Below, in pieces: positions 1 to 13,142 of a DNA stretch of 64,000 bases (its first letter is position 1; each line of letters starts with the position of its first letter). Position numbers and translations under genes: made by a program. The notes under the pieces are model-generated. The model worked only from the letters and a program-made list of their open reading frames with translations, had not been told where the DNA came from and searched no databases. Source of the DNA: Sambucus nigra (lineage: Eukaryota; Streptophyta; Magnoliopsida; Dipsacales; Adoxaceae); NCBI GenBank assembly GCA_949130495.1, contig OX422215.1:527355755-527419754 (forward strand), in the 5' to 3' direction.

Positions 1-666
1 AATCAGGGCCAGTGATAATTTCTCCAACCTAGGATAATGAATTTCTACTCCACGGTATGCATTGATGGTGTAATACACAAACCCTTATACCCCTTCTTCT
101 TGTCGAACTAGAGCTAAGCTGACCATAGATTCAGATGCAGATAAGTACAGATAAATCCTCTCACCCATAATTAGCCTTGAAAAAAATGGTACAGACCCAA
201 AATATCATTTTAACTCTAGTAATACAGCTTTTCACTCGTTGTTCCATTCAAAAGTTTTTATAGCACCTTAAAAATGGAAGACATTTATCAGTGGCTCTAG
301 AAACAAACATGTCCAATGCTGACATGCATCCAGTTAGGTTTTAAACTTCTCTTATGTTTGTTGGGGATAGCCTATTGATTATTGCTTAAATTTTATTGAG
401 GTTACACCCAATTCTTCTTTGATTAACTATGAATCCCAGGAACATCCCCTCTTTCACTCCAAAAACACATTTCGTTGAGTTGAGCTTCACATCTGGTGTT
501 TTTCCAACTGGTCGAAATTCTACCTCAAATATTTTATTACATTTCGTTGTCTTTTTTCTCTTTTTTAGCATGCCATCAATGTACACCTCCATATTCTTAC
601 CAATTTTTTGTTTGAATATTTTTTCATCAATCTTTGGTACGTTGCTACAACATTTTTTTATACAGA
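1..666 (-). pseudogene. G reverse transcriptase / RNase H fragment
   Basis: This is a decayed pol fragment of element G. The longest open piece (592-386, 68 codons) begins MEVYIDGML, which matches the Ty3 RT active-site block VYIDDML with the second Asp changed to Gly, and continues with KLNSTKCVFGV and FLGFIVN, the conserved RT segments after the active site. Just upstream (about 666-593) the stretch ATYQRLM is readable with one frameshift. Downstream, in mixed frames to position 1, residues like SRATDKCLPF, LYLSASES and LVRQEEGV mark the RT-RNase H connection and the start of RNase H. RT would copy element RNA into DNA; this copy cannot. The gene is cut at 666 by the 3' LTR of element A. 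Confidence 0.8.
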
Positions 667-2157
667 TGTTCTAAAATGATGTTTAAATCAAGTGATCACA
701 ATAAGTAATAAATGGGCAAGGTCAGGATCGTATTCCATAGGGATTGGACTCTCCTAATATAATGAAATCGATCTATAAGATGGACTCTATATGTCACAAA
801 ATGAAAGTGTAATAAGTGATGATAGTTAGGGGTGGTGAACTATAACTAACAACTATCCTTGCATAGGTTAAAATAAAAGTGAATGAATAAAAGACAATTA
901 TTGTGGTGGAAAAAAAGGAATAGTAGGATTTCAAATGGAGAAAATGGATTAGGTATCATTCTCCCACCTTGGATTTTCTAAGTAGCTGACGTAATTCAAT
1001 TTAAATTGATTCTAATCAATCATAATTCATTAAGTCCAAATATTAACCATGTAGACATGAATTTCATCAATGGAGGATTAAGGGTTAATTAATTATGGTG
1101 CCAAATGGGTTGGAGTTGTAGAAAATCATCAAACACTACCCTTGTAAGAAAAGGGAAGTTAAGAAATTAGGATACTCCAATACCAACACATGAGGTTCTA
1201 ATAGAATAAATATAAACAAAGCCTTAACTATGAAAATCAATCATACGTGGTGGGATTATGATCCCTAACCTAAAAGACCATCCACTCTTAGTGGAAACAA
1301 CATAAACCATTCGACTGAGCTTTATTAATGGATAACTCATCAATAAATAAAGATACCAACCAAATTAAGCTTAATAAATGCAAGTGATAATAATAAAACC
1401 AACCAAAGTGAGGGTAGGTAAGATTGCAATGATAATCAAACAATAAATCTTCAATAATAAATAGAAATTAAGATAAGGAAATCAAACTTTATATTTCTAA
1501 CCTAAGAGTGAGAGTAAGAGAGTTTAATGATAAGGTCTCTTGATAAACATATTTGATCCTTACAAATGAAGAGTAAACGAAATTATATACAATCTCCTAC
1601 CAAAGTGTAAAACTTGTAATAACAGCAATAAGGCAAAAGAGGGGCCCAAATCGATTCACTCATTTGGCTGAATTGATTCAGCTCATTTAATCTCCGTACT
1701 AGTTCAAATTGAATCGATTCAGCTCAAGGCCAGAATCGATTCTCACCTGAAGGGAAAAAGGGGAGTTATGATGTCTTGCCTTTTCATGCACCTCGCTCCG
1801 TGGAAACTTCTGTAGATTCTTTGTCATGAGTCATATTCATTCACTGTTAGCGGCCATACGAAGATGACTCGATGAGATTGAAATTCCATGGAGATCTCAG
1901 GACCCAAACCCAAGTGCTGAAATTATTAAAATGCCTCCAAAGTTGCAATTATTGATGGAACTTCCCTGGAATTCAACAGAACTTCACTCCTAGAATTCCC
2001 AATACCTTTAAAATCTCAAATAAACCTTGAAAATAGATATACGTTGAAAGTAGAGGTTATCCAGTAAATGGGCATAAGTCCCGGGAATAATGAGCACAGG
2101 AATGCTCGAATGCGCAAATATAAGGGGTTTTAAATGCAATATTCATGACTAATTACA
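667..2157 (-). repeat. A 3' LTR
   Basis: This direct repeat matches 32272-33646 plus 53695-53749 over nearly its whole length, for example the stretches around 702-760 and 32321-32380. In element orientation it starts TGTAATTAG at 2157 and ends near 667; the end is placed by similarity and is uncertain by a few bases. A TATA-like TATATAA lies on the minus strand at 1582-1588. About 60-160 bp upstream of it (1650-1745) are several GAATCGATTC-type palindromes. The G-rich tract expected before a 3' LTR adjoins at 2158-2162. Confidence 0.85.
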
Positions 2158-2191
2158 CCCCCTAACTTACACATTGCTAGTACCTAGCAAT
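2158..2191 (-). promoter_or_regulatory. A polypurine tract with adjacent hairpin
   Basis: On the minus strand GTAAGTTAGGGGG abuts the first base of the 3' LTR, as expected for the primer of plus-strand DNA synthesis. Directly upstream is a perfect inverted repeat, ATTGCTAG and CTAGCAAT with a 3-base loop (2173-2191). Confidence 0.7.
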
Positions 2192-4234
2192 GAAGCAGGA
2201 AAAATAAGAATCTCAAGTAAAACCACAAGTAGGAGAAATGTGCATTGGATAAAAAAACACTTTCGCGGGCGAACGATTGCATTTGACATATGCAATAAGT
2301 CATTTAACCCCTAGGTGGCCCTAGGGGATGAGTTATTTCTCGTGAGGGTTTCCAGTGATGTTGCCCACAAACATCAAATCAACTCATATTATGATTTCCT
2401 AATATTCATTGCAATAGCTCAACAACAAAGATAGAATAACTTATCAACAAAGTGAACGAGAGTTCACACAAAAGTCCACAATTATTAACATTATTAGAAA
2501 AACTTCAACAAAATTGAAAACTTAAAAATGTGAGATAAGTGGACACATGTGATAATTTAGATTCTATAAATCTTTTGTAACCCATATAAACATTATATCA
2601 TGTGTGACTCAAGTCCTCTCCGATTATCGCACTCAACAAATGAAAGCACTTAGAAAAGGGGTGAAAATCACATGGGACATGCAGTCATAAGGAGTAATTA
2701 TAAATGGAAACTAGGATGAACAAATGCCATTAGTGAAGAACTATATATAAAAGTGAAAATGAAATTACATGAAAGGATATCGTACATTAATTGAGGTGAA
2801 ACGAACTCCAAGAGATTATCATAAATGTTCGACTTTCAAATCAATTACACCCTAGGATCAAATAGGACTTTTTAGGGACGTAACATGGGCTAGATTAAGG
2901 GTTGGAAACAAAGGTCTATTTACGGGTACAAAGGGATTTGGGAAAGACGGGTGGGATAATGGTAAGAGTGGGCAATTTCAAAATTGGAATTCAAGTTCCA
3001 CAAGCACAATATTCAATGGAGTAAGATTTATTTTATTCATTCATGCGAGCATGGGATTCACACTTTTTTGAACTATTTATTCTATTTTTCTTTTCTTTTT
3101 ATCTTTTTTTTCTCTTTCACTTCTTTCTTCAGAGTCCACTCATCGCTTAATTTCAATCCACACAAAACATCATAAATCCAAAGTTCAATCCCAAATTGAG
3201 GTGTGAAAAGTGTATGTAAGTTTTAAAAATCCAATGTGGATTTGGGTAAGGGATTTAGGTATGAAGCAAAGGGCTTTATTTACGCTCAAGGGGGTTGAGA
3301 AAGGATAATAAGTAGGTGAGGATAATGTCGATATGGGTTTAATAGCAAAGATGGGCTATGATCCTTTTCTAGGGTTTCATGTGATTATCAGGGCTCAATA
3401 ATATTGAAAATCATGATTTTGTGTCAGTTTTCATGATAAACTCAATTAATCAACAATCAATGAAAGAATAATGAGATTATCGAAAAATTACATTTTTCAA
3501 GAAAGAAGGAGAGTAATTGTATAACACTCACAATTGAATGTAGGTCTCAAAGCTCGCTTGTGTAAGTGTATACCACACACCTTATGATCACCAAGTTATA
3601 ATGGACTTAAATCAAATCATAAACAAGTATTTGTGTATGAGATCATGGGTTTCATAGTTCAATTTATGAAGTTTTTTATAATGTTAACAATACAAGGACT
3701 AAAGGCTAATAAATTATAACATCTATACATGTAGCATTACTACAAAATTGGATTGGGCAATCATTCAAGTAATCATTGAAGACATAGGCTAAATGCCTAA
3801 GAAAGAAAAAAGAAGAAATTTTTGAATTTTTAATTTTTTTTAATAATAGATGCGAATTAATATAAACATGTTATGTGGAAAAAGCATTAAATGAGTAAAT
3901 CACACCCCTAACCTTAAATAAGCATTGTCCTCAATGTTACTAAGGACAAAAATGGAAAAGGGGGTGAGAAATTCATCACCCCATATGGAGCGATCCCCGA
4001 TAAGAGCAACCACATGCCTACAAAACATGTTAGTACCAAAATAGTAGTATTGAAAACCACATTACATAGGATATATATAAATGACAACAAGATATAAAAA
4101 TGTAGTTATGTCATTAAAATAGTCTTAAACAAAATGAGTACATCAAAAAGATCCTCTCAACCTAGAATTTCACTATGAACATTATAATACCAACCCAACC
4201 AAGTACAATCATATCAAACTGAATTGGGGGGATC
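2192..4234 (-). other. A 3' non-coding region with a second G-tract signal
   Basis: No coding sequence is seen in either strand beyond short chance frames. At 3905-3936, just past the 3' reading frame, the minus strand has CATTGAGGACAATG (a 5-bp-arm hairpin) followed by AAGGTTAGGGGTG, a weaker version of the signal that precedes the 3' LTR. The rest is AT-rich. Confidence 0.55.
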
Positions 4235-5497
4235 CTAATGACCACCAGAGGGCCCAAGCGCGTCGGGATTATGCGGTGTACAGGGGTCGTAAAAATAGGG
4301 AGGAGTTAACACATCGACCCAATGCATATGCTGATACATCTCCATCTGGAGTCGGGTGATCAGAGTGTTGTTGCAGTGGTAATTACTCCGAAAAGACATA
4401 AAGTAAGCCTAGAGAGCATCCGTCTGTAGCCCTAGGTCCTATATCGTAACAATAACCCCTCCACAGGTGGTACATCTACACTTACACGCTCTCTTGCCTT
4501 CTTCTCATCTGTATCCTCCTCATCTGAACCCTGAGTCTCTAGTTTCTTCGTCCTCCTCTTCCTCATTCTTTCCTAAAAATCCTCACCCAAGGACTTGCTA
4601 ACAGATTTCTCTCCTAGTAGTATGGGGGTCTTGGGAATCTTGTCACTCTCCAAGGCCTCACAGCTCTCGTTTCATCATATCCTCGAGATAAGACGCGTAT
4701 AGAGTAGAGTAGTTATTCCTGGCCAATCGTACACTATAGCTAACATTTAATCCAGATATAGGGTGGGACTGCTAATCATGGTGTCCTCCTGTAAAAGGAT
4801 ATATAAGAAGTGTTCATGATTGTACCAGAGGACAACCTTAGTACTGGTGGGAAGAATGGAATTCACACTGATGAGGTGTTGGATCTTTTGTATATTATTT
4901 ATTCAGATTGCATGAAGGGACATAAATTTAGTTACTGATAAAAATTCAAATATAGGTGACGTGAATCTATTAATCCTTTATATTAACTTATTTTTGGAAA
5001 AAAGGTGAAGGATGCGGTGGACATCGGGCATCCGAGATGTTGAAATGTATCATTTATCTAAGACTTTCTGGGAGCCAGACGCTCGATAAGAATGTCATTC
5101 AAAATCTTTTCTGCGCTCTCCGGAACTAAGAAATGGTAGTCCGTGGGTTTAGATACCCTGCTCATATGCTTGGCCAGAATAGTAGTGGAGATGGGGATCC
5201 TTCACCCTAACATATAAGCCTCGTATGTAACAACATGTGTGGACATGAGAGAGGTGTAGAATCAACATACAAACTCCTCATTAATCTCCCCGCCTTTATC
5301 CAAGTGATCTTCCCATGAAAATTTTCTCAAATACACTTGGACCGAGTTTGGGATATATTTCAAGTGCAGTGGCCTCTCCATCGTGATCAAGCGGGTTATG
5401 TAAAACAGGCCCTATATAAATCCCACTCATCCTTAGAGCGGAATATCTCAAAACCATTATGACTCAAGAATTCATTAGGGGTGGTCTTGCATGCCAT
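4235..5497 (-). pseudogene. A extra 3' reading frame (Athila-type 3' ORF, broken)
   Basis: This is a decayed gene in the place where Athila-group elements carry an additional 3' ORF. I chose the ATG at 5497 (MACKTTPNEFLSHNGFE). A frameshift near 5400 leads into a long readable stretch (MERPLHLKYIPNSVQVYLRK, then YTSLMSTHVVTYEAYM and HFLVPESAEKILNDIL) with two internal stops. A further piece with LITRLQMEMYQHMHWVDVL ends in PSGGH and a TAG at 4235-4237. The composition recalls the putative plant transposon proteins of Athila 3' ORFs, but that is a family impression, not a search result. No envelope hallmark (signal peptide, transmembrane segment) can be read. Function is unknown. Confidence 0.5.
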
Positions 5498-6823
5498 TGA
5501 TACCTACAAGACCATAATTTAATACACAACACAATTAGAGTGATGAAAAAATTAAATTAGACGCGAAAGTAAAATTCAAGCGAGGGTGCAACGTGTAGAA
5601 AATGGGTCGATTAATGGTAGCCGACATGCACCGTAACCAAGAAAGATGATTGTACAAGTGTGCAAGATAAGGGTGCAAGGTGTATGAAAATTATGCACTC
5701 TAATCCCATTGGGGCATTTCACCAAACACATTATTATCAAGGTGTTCAAAAAGGGATGGGAGAACCTTTGATTCATCAAAACAACCCAACAAATCACATC
5801 AATAATAATAAATTCAAGGATAAGTTGTATTTGTAGGAATCCTAGTAAAAATTGAGCATTCGGGGAACTAAAATCAAAGATTAAACATAAATAATTAAAA
5901 TAGTCCCAACCCCTATAATAAACACTTAATACTATAAATCAATTGGTGGAAAACCAATAGGTAGGATAAGAATCATACTTGGGAGGATTGAAATCTTGAG
6001 ATTGGAGGGAAATCTGTAGTGAGAGAGAGATTTTGGAAGCAAGGGCCGTAGGTATTGAGAGAGGATGGTTTAAGGAAATGAAATTAAAAGACCCAAATTT
6101 TCCCTTATCTTAAAAACCGAATCGATTCGGCCTAAACTGGAAAACTGATTCGCGTCTTTTTAACCCCCATATTGGCTGAAAAGAATTGATTATCCATAAG
6201 TGGTGAATCGATTCGAGTATTTATTCTACTCAAAATACTATTTACATATGAAAATAGGCGGGGCATGGAATTTTTGGGCACTAGCTTCTATATGAAGCAT
6301 GGAAAAGGCCCCAAACAAAAAGATACAACCTCGCACATGTCGAGGGTTGCTCGACAAAATAAAATTAGGCTCGGAAGAACCTAAATAGCCATGTAAATGG
6401 GGTTATTCCTTACGATGTCTAGTGGAAAATCTGCAGATATGACTTGGACATAATCGATTATATAGACAATTACCCCTTCGACTTTCCCAATCGCATTTTG
6501 TAGTAAACTCAACCAATTAGCCTGTATGTCGGGTTCTAAATCTGATGATGTGATGCACACCACTGTTGATAATTTCTAGGCATTGGACCGGCGGTTAGTT
6601 TTATCTCATGGATAGACAGTGAATAATGGAGGCCATGGATCATTATAGTTAAGTTTAGTTAATTTCTCCCATACTTGAACAACTACCTCGACAACTTTAG
6701 TTCCTTTTGAAAAGTTATCATCAATGAGGATTGATAACTTTACGTGAGCTATTATTTCGAACATACTCGAGTTATCAATCGGGCGAATCTACGACCCATG
6801 AATTATTTCCCTGTTTCGACTTT
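5498..6823 (-). other. A spacer between protease and 3' reading frame
   Basis: No reading frame of note lies here. On the minus strand GAATCGATTC-type palindromes occur at about 6117-6230, the same family of palindromes that precedes the TATA box in the A LTR. A CT-rich stretch follows at about 6060-6000. The arrangement resembles a promoter plus 5' leader for the 3' reading frame, but no clear TATA box is present. RT and integrase would normally sit here and are absent. Confidence 0.45.
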
Positions 6824-7129
6824 CTAACTGACATCTACCTCTCTAAACATGTCAAAACATGCATCCATCACGCTCCATACAATATACTCCCCCACTTTTT
6901 GCTCACTTTCCTCAAGGACCTCCCCAATAAAATTCACTTCTTTGATAGACTCATCCTCGCCGTTTAAGATTTTCAGCACATTGAAAATATTGACATCTAA
7001 TGTCAAATTTCCAAAGGATATATTCATTGCCCTATTCCTACATTTAATCGAGGAGTTTATGGTCGTGAGGAATGGTTGCCCTAGGATGACGGGAGGTTGA
7101 GTGTTTGAAATTAAAACTGGATGGGTATT
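6824..7129 (-). pseudogene. A protease region, C-terminal half (cut by element D)
   Basis: The minus-strand frame reads PPVILGQPFLTTINSSIKC, RNRAMNISFGN and LTLDVNIFNV, the conserved segment after the aspartic protease in Athila-type gag-pro proteins. The first residues of the open frame (up to about 7130) come from the LTR of D. The N-terminal half is at 18997-19562, 11.9 kb away; the codon phase is unbroken if D and one target-site copy are removed. The protease would have cleaved the gag precursor. The frame ends at a stop at 6824-6826 after an acidic tail. Confidence 0.8.
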
Positions 7130-9526
7130 TGATAAGCACCCCAAAGTGTTAAAATAAAACCTCAAATAGACGTTTTTTGATTGCTAATTCTCGATAAAAT
7201 GGGTCGTATGCACATATATGTTTATTTTGTAGGTCCAATGCCACTTGCAGAGTATAAAACTTAAAATCAAGGCCAAAATGTTGCATAGGTGCAATTAAAG
7301 GAGCTAAACCCCGACCCCCTTACTTATCACTCTGTCCCCTAACCGAGCCCATACATACCTAATAATGTTCCGAGTCTTGTGTGTGTTTAGTTTGCACCTT
7401 TTATATTTTTTTAGATCTTTATTTCAGTCTTTTATAATTTTTGGCATTTATTTTAGATTTTACTTTGAGTTATGTATATTTTTAGGATTTATGTGTGCGT
7501 TGGCTATTTTTCTATAGGTGTGAGTTTTATTTTTTATTTAATTTTTAACTTTTATTATTAGTTTAGTTTTATTAATATTTATTTTTATTAAATAAGTTAG
7601 GATTTTTATTTAGTTTGTAATTTTTATAGATTTTATTGTTTTCAATTTTATTGATTTTACTTTTTAGCTGTGTCTCAAACATTTAGAGAGTTTTATATTA
7701 GGGCACATTAAACACACACACACACACCTATTTACCATACACCTCATTACACACACACACTTACACATAACAATCTCCTCTCACCCCTACTATACACCCT
7801 ACTATACCCAATCACAACACCTCACCTTCTTCTTCCCTACACCACCCACACATTCTCTCTGCTCTTTCCAAAAACTCCATAACCAAACTCTTTCATCACC
7901 ACTTAAGCTCCACTATACCCCAAACCTGTACCCAAATCCGTCGGCCTAACTTTCTACTCGGATTATGCCTGGTTACCAAGACCTATTCAACCCCAATCAA
8001 TTCAAAATCAAAATTAAATTCGGGTTTAACTCGGAGTCACTAACCATATGCCCAAAACCCATCCCACTATTTTATCTAGACCCTACACACCAAACCGTGA
8101 CCCTCAATACCCGCTTCCTTAACCTGACCATTACCCCTAGCCGAACTTTTAATCTCCACCCAATTGAACCAAACCCGTGCTTTACCGGAGCTATTCCTCA
8201 AATCCTAGGCCAAAAACCAATTCTGCATAAAACCCCAACTAAAAGCCAAAGAAGCCCCACATATGTTAAATGTGTCTTTTACTAGTTTTACCCAAATTCC
8301 CCTCATCACTTCTCCCACATGCACATCCACCCCATATTTCCAAAATACCCATCAATACCTTACACACCTCATGCACCTTTATTCTTCTAACTTTGCCACT
8401 TTCTCCATATTTTCCACATATAAATGAAGAGCATGCTCATTTGAAGAAAGAAAAGACTACAAGACCTAGAGAAAAATATAGAGAGAAACACCTTCGTAAA
8501 TATTTTTTTATTTCATTTAGTTTTCTTTAGAGAATTTATGAGAATTAATTATTGAGGTATTGAATTGTATTAATGAGGATAAAGTTTAATTTTGGAAAAT
8601 TCAAGGATACTTGTTAGAAGATTTTTTCTCTTTCTCTACTCTTATATTTTAATGCCATTGATTATATTTGTTTATTATATTTCATATCCTATTAGGCTAA
8701 AAAAACCCTTTCAAGGGGTGGGATGAACCCTTATTTTATGTTCTTGTAATTAATTAGTTTGATTATTTTAAATTGCATTCGAATATTGATTTTGATCCAT
8801 CACTTTTCACTTTATGCCTCAAGAGAGGGTAAATGATTTTCGATACAAAATCAAAATTTGAGATATAATACCCACTATAGAATCGAACTAGAATTAGGGG
8901 TTTCTCAAGTGTGGTATTATTCCTTGAATTTCTACTGTAAATTTTATTTTCAATGATTTATATGAATTTTAATGAATAGATACTAGGGGGTGATTTATTA
9001 AAAGGATTGTAAATCTATTTTCTAGAGTTATGGGGGTTTGAATTTAATTTTCTAAAAGGTTAGTGTTAAAATTGCATTTATGACAAGAGTTGACTTGTAA
9101 TTTCAATACTAACTTGGAAGATTTTAAATGAGTGAATTAATTAATTAGAATAACTAGAATATGTGGTATAATCCCATTCCTTGATTGCTCTCACATTTAA
9201 CTGCCTCACTTTATCTCTAATTTTAGTGTTTAATTTTGTTCATCATTTTTAGTCACTTAGTTTAGTTATTTCACTACCCCTTGAAATTGTTTTTATATTA
9301 AAAAAATCATTAAAAAATTGAAAACTAAGAAAAAACAAATAGAATAATCTAGAAAGAAAATAACTAGAAAATTGAATTACATGACTTTTCTTGTGTTTTA
9401 CTCCTTAGATTTGGATTGACATCCTTACTTACCGTTATGCAAGCTTATATTATGTTTGTAGGTTTTCAAGGATTTTGGTTGGAAAGGCTTTGCTACAACA
9501 ACACATATGAATAGCCTGTTCTATCA
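7130..9526 (+). repeat. D 5' LTR
   Basis: It matches 17325-18996 in long blocks (for example 8735-9470 with 18237-18950), but holds about 100 bp near 7205-7300 and about 640 bp near 8100-8735 that the 3' copy lacks. It contains a (CA)n tract near 7710-7730 and a pyrimidine-rich stretch at about 7800-8400. An open frame at 7965-8285 has no protein signature and is treated as chance. Confidence 0.85.
8419..8425 (+). promoter_or_regulatory. D LTR TATA box
   Basis: TATAAAT in the 5' LTR, in the middle of the repeat and followed by an A-rich leader, suits the U3/R boundary. The 3' LTR copy has lost this region. Confidence 0.5.
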
Positions 9527-9528
9527 TA

Positions 9529-9544
9529 TGGCGTTGTTTCCGCT
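9529..9544 (+). promoter_or_regulatory. D primer binding site (degenerate)
   Basis: TGGCGTTGTTTCCG begins two bases after the LTR and looks like the tRNA-Asp site TGGCGCCGTTGCCGGGG with a 2-base gap and substitutions. Position supports it more than sequence does. Confidence 0.45.
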
Positions 9545-10560
9545 TTTTGGCGTTTGAAGCACTTGAGAGATTTTTGCATTGTAATTCATTTGTTCTATCT
9601 TTTTTTCATTTTTAGTACCATTTTTCATTTTATTAGAAGTTTTGTAGTAGGATTTCATTATTGACTTGTATTGCGGTGCTTGGAGACACCATTATTTTTT
9701 CATTTATATTTGTGATAATTCATAAAAAGAAGAAAAGTGTGATAGGGAAACCGGACAAGGTAGAGAGAGGTCATCGAAAGGCGAGGAAAAGAAGCCTCTC
9801 TACGTTGGGTCAGTAGCACTCTCGAGGATGACTGAGATAGGTGATATCCACCCGATCGATTCAAATTGGTCTTCGCCCCATGTGTGTAAAAGTCGTGAGA
9901 GGTACATTCTTCATTACTCGCGAATCTCCTGCAAGCGAGTCCATTCTTGCGTGCTTAATTGCTCCTACGTGATTTTTATTATCGCATTGCATTTATTTTG
10001 GATGGTTTGATGAATTAAGGAACCTAAGACCTAGACCCGGTCATTTAAACGAGAAGGGATTTCATCATCCAACTCACTCGCTTATCCATCGTGTGCTACC
10101 CTATCTATGATTAAATTTAAAATCAATCAACTAGCTATCCAAGTAGGAGCACATTTTTGCAAATGCAATCCATAAGATAAATTTCATGATTTTTGTCGCG
10201 TCCAAACTTAACTAAAATTTTACTACCCTTTCACTAATTTTGGAGATATAAATTGTCTATGTGCTCATTAGGATTTATCCTTGAATTATGTGTGTATCAT
10301 TCCATATTTCAGTAATCGGTTTTAGTGAGCTGATCCAATTCAAAAAGTCCAAATATTTTTCTCCCTTCTTTTCTTCCAAAAAAAAAAATATTCCTTTCTC
10401 TCTTAAAAATCCAAAAATATTTTCTTTCCCTTGTTTTTTTTAAAAAAACTCCAAAATAAATTTTCTTTCTCCTCATTTTTTTAAAAAAAACATCGTAAAA
10501 TATTTTCTTCCCTTTTTAATAAAAAAATCAAAACCCCAAAAAAATACGTCTCTCATCATA
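9545..10560 (+). other. D 5' leader, non-coding
   Basis: No convincing coding sequence. There are runs of A and T (10380-10540), and a small frame at 9828-10010 without any recognisable motif. Confidence 0.4.
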
Positions 10561-12450
10561 GCTGAAGAACGTCCTTTACGAGACTATTTTTACCATTTTC
10601 CATTATCTCGAAGCCTGTATGAAGTTGAGCCCGAGTCGAACCTCCACACTTTACTTAGCGGATTTAACTCTCTTACACACACCATTGATACTCTTGCATC
10701 GTCCATGCATGCATCTCACACTCCATTGCCTCCGATGATGAACATCAACGCGTCCAATGCTTCTCTATGCAGCCATTGCTTTCACGCCGATCACTTGCCC
10801 CATGAGTGTTCATACCTTTCATATCCATCAGACCCGACCATGGCCTTAGTGTATCCATGTGACACTATTTTGAAATCCAACTCGGCCTATTATCATGACA
10901 TATCGAATCCCGAGTGGTTTGAGTAACCAAGCTATTTGTAGAGTCCTGATAACCCTCCTACGTAATACGAATCCCAACCCTATGTTATGGATCCTTATGA
11001 TTTTTGACAGTCATCATGGAAACCAAGTGCATCCCATACCGATTAGTTCCCTTACTACACTCCACATGATTATCAACCTTTTGCCTTTCACGGAGATGCT
11101 TCTCCCGTGTATGAATAACTTTGACACCATTCCACACACTTCACATGAGTATTCTCCACTTCCTGATATCAATAGCGAGTTTTGTCCACCGCCACCACCC
11201 GCTAACACTTCACCACAATCATCTACATCCTCTCTCTAAAGACTCTTGCAAAAGTTCATCCTCGAACAAGATCAAGCTACTCAATATCAAAATGAAGCCC
11301 TTCACTAGATTGAACAAAGATTAAATGAAATTGAGTGTTCAAAAGGGGGTCGGATTTCACCCCAAGTCAATCCATTGTTTCCCCCACATGGAGTGACGAT
11401 CAGTCATCTAGTGAAACGAATTTTTATTATGACCAACCCTACCACCCCGAGAATCTCAAAGTTGACATTCCATGGTTTGGGCCTCAAGCTGACAATTGTG
11501 TTGACTTATCTAAAGATAGTGAGACTGATCAAACCCCACATTTCCCTAGAGATCACACTCCCCTTCTCGATGAATCCAAAAATATGCTCGAGTCTACACC
11601 TATTGAGCCCACTGTGTGTCCCCAAGGCACCACTTCATTATAGGTTAGCTTCAACAATGAGTGCTCACTATTTTCTCAAGATTGCATCTGAGATGATTCT
11701 CACCTCTCTTATTATGGATGATGTCCCATTATGCATGGCTCCCATTGAGCCCAATATTTTTAGGATTCCTCTACCTCAGATTTTGGTGCCTCGTTTGACT
11801 TACCCACCACATTAATTGGTGATATTCATGTGGAGAAGTTGACCACTCCATCTTCAGATACCATGCTCCCTTGTGAGTATTCCTGTACTCCTCCCGACGA
11901 GTGTGTGTCCCCTACACTTGAGTTGGATCACCTTCTTTCACCTTTTATCCCACCCGACCCACCCATTATTTCACTCTCCACCACCTTATTAAGACCTAGT
12001 CAGGATACCACAAACGTTCATATATGTTTATCTATGTCCTTACTTGAAACCACCCCACACCATTCGCGAGAGTATATGTAATTCCACTCTCACCTGTGAC
12101 ATTAAGCTTGTTCCTTCATGCACATCACATACTTGTGGCATCGATTTTTCACATTGTTAGCTCATCAATGTGTCACAGCGTGACCATTTTCATCATCCAT
12201 TTATATAACGGTCGTCCTATTTTTATAAGCCAACCACATCCCAATGTCTAAGACATATTGTCTTCCTATCCAATTAGAGAATCATGCTTATAGGGCCATT
12301 ATTGGCCTCACATTTCGGTGCAATAAGGCTCGTGACCGGTGCCTCTTCAACCATACCCTTTCCCTTCGTCCATCTACCCTTCTCCCCATCCACCCTTGGT
12401 CCACCGATACTTTTCATCACATGAAGCACTTCACCATACAAGTGCAATGA
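10561..12450 (+). pseudogene. D gag-like remnant with zinc-knuckle motif
   Basis: A broken coding region on the plus strand. It can be read from AEERPLRDYFYHFP (10561) through a CX2CX4HX4C zinc-knuckle motif, CSHCFHADHLPHEC (near 10767-10808), then a proline and tyrosine-rich part with several stops. Near 11237-11330 the frame LLQKFILEQDQATQYQNEA resembles the gag C-terminal LEDTLQAFIQAQETINNQNSQ of element A. Further open pieces at 11335-11643, 11830-12081 and 12244-12450 are rich in Pro, Ser and Thr, with no enzyme motif. Gag would coat element RNA; here only its C-terminal part is represented, and the core gag domain seen in A and F is missing. Confidence 0.55.
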
Positions 12451-12467
12451 CCTTTTAGCCTTTATCC

Positions 12468-12500
12468 AACAAGACTGATGCTTCAGTCTTGTTTGGGGGT
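12468..12500 (+). promoter_or_regulatory. D internal hairpin plus G-tract
   Basis: Arms AACAAGACTGA (12468-12478) and TCAGTCTTGTT (12483-12493) pair perfectly around TGCT, followed at once by TGGGGGT. It lies 18 bp after the last gag-like stop and resembles the tract before the 3' LTR. A CGAGGAC motif follows at 12824-12830. Confidence 0.6.
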
Positions 12501-13142
12501 AATTATCATCACCAAATTTGTTGTCACCCTGTTATTTCAAAGTTCTTATCTTTAGGGCAAGTTTTGTTTAGTCTAGCTGAAGATATTAAAGATAGAACTA
12601 CCGGGAGGCAGCCCATAGTTTCTGAGTATGAGTCTTTTCCTGTTTGCGGGTGGTGTTTCACACCACCCAATGGTTTACCATGCTTATAGACTTGTACGCA
12701 TTTTTATCTCATTAATTATTCAGGTTCATCTTGGATACGTATGGTCAAGTTCATTAGCAGTTGATTGTGGAAATCTCTTTCCTCCCTTCTTCTCTCAATT
12801 TTTAAAGTAATTTTATTTAACATCGAGGACGATATTCCTTTTTATCTAGGGATGGGGAATTTTATCAAAATCGTACCTCTTTTGGAAACAATTCAAAAAT
12901 AAGATTTTATTTTTAAAATTTTCGTTCAATTTCTTTCATCTCACTCATTGACGTAAATTTTCTATTGTCCATATTTTAAGTTCTAGGAATCGAGAGAGAG
13001 GATATTTTTTTCCCAAATAGCTTATGTTATACGCACTAAGGTATTTTGAACCATAAATTTCTAGACTCAACAAAATTTGCGCACTTATCACGTCACTATG
13101 ATTTAGAGTTGAAGAGTACTACAATTCTTAAGAAAATATTTC
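12501..13142 (+). other. D 3' untranslated region, first part
   Basis: Non-coding. It includes CATCGAGGAC (12821-12830) and a second short G-rich run near 12849-12856, and is interrupted at 13143 by the solo LTR E. Confidence 0.4.

Noticed and set aside
7965..8530. Two plus-strand frames in the D 5' LTR
   Set aside because: They lie in a pyrimidine-rich LTR segment absent from the other LTR and have no motif.
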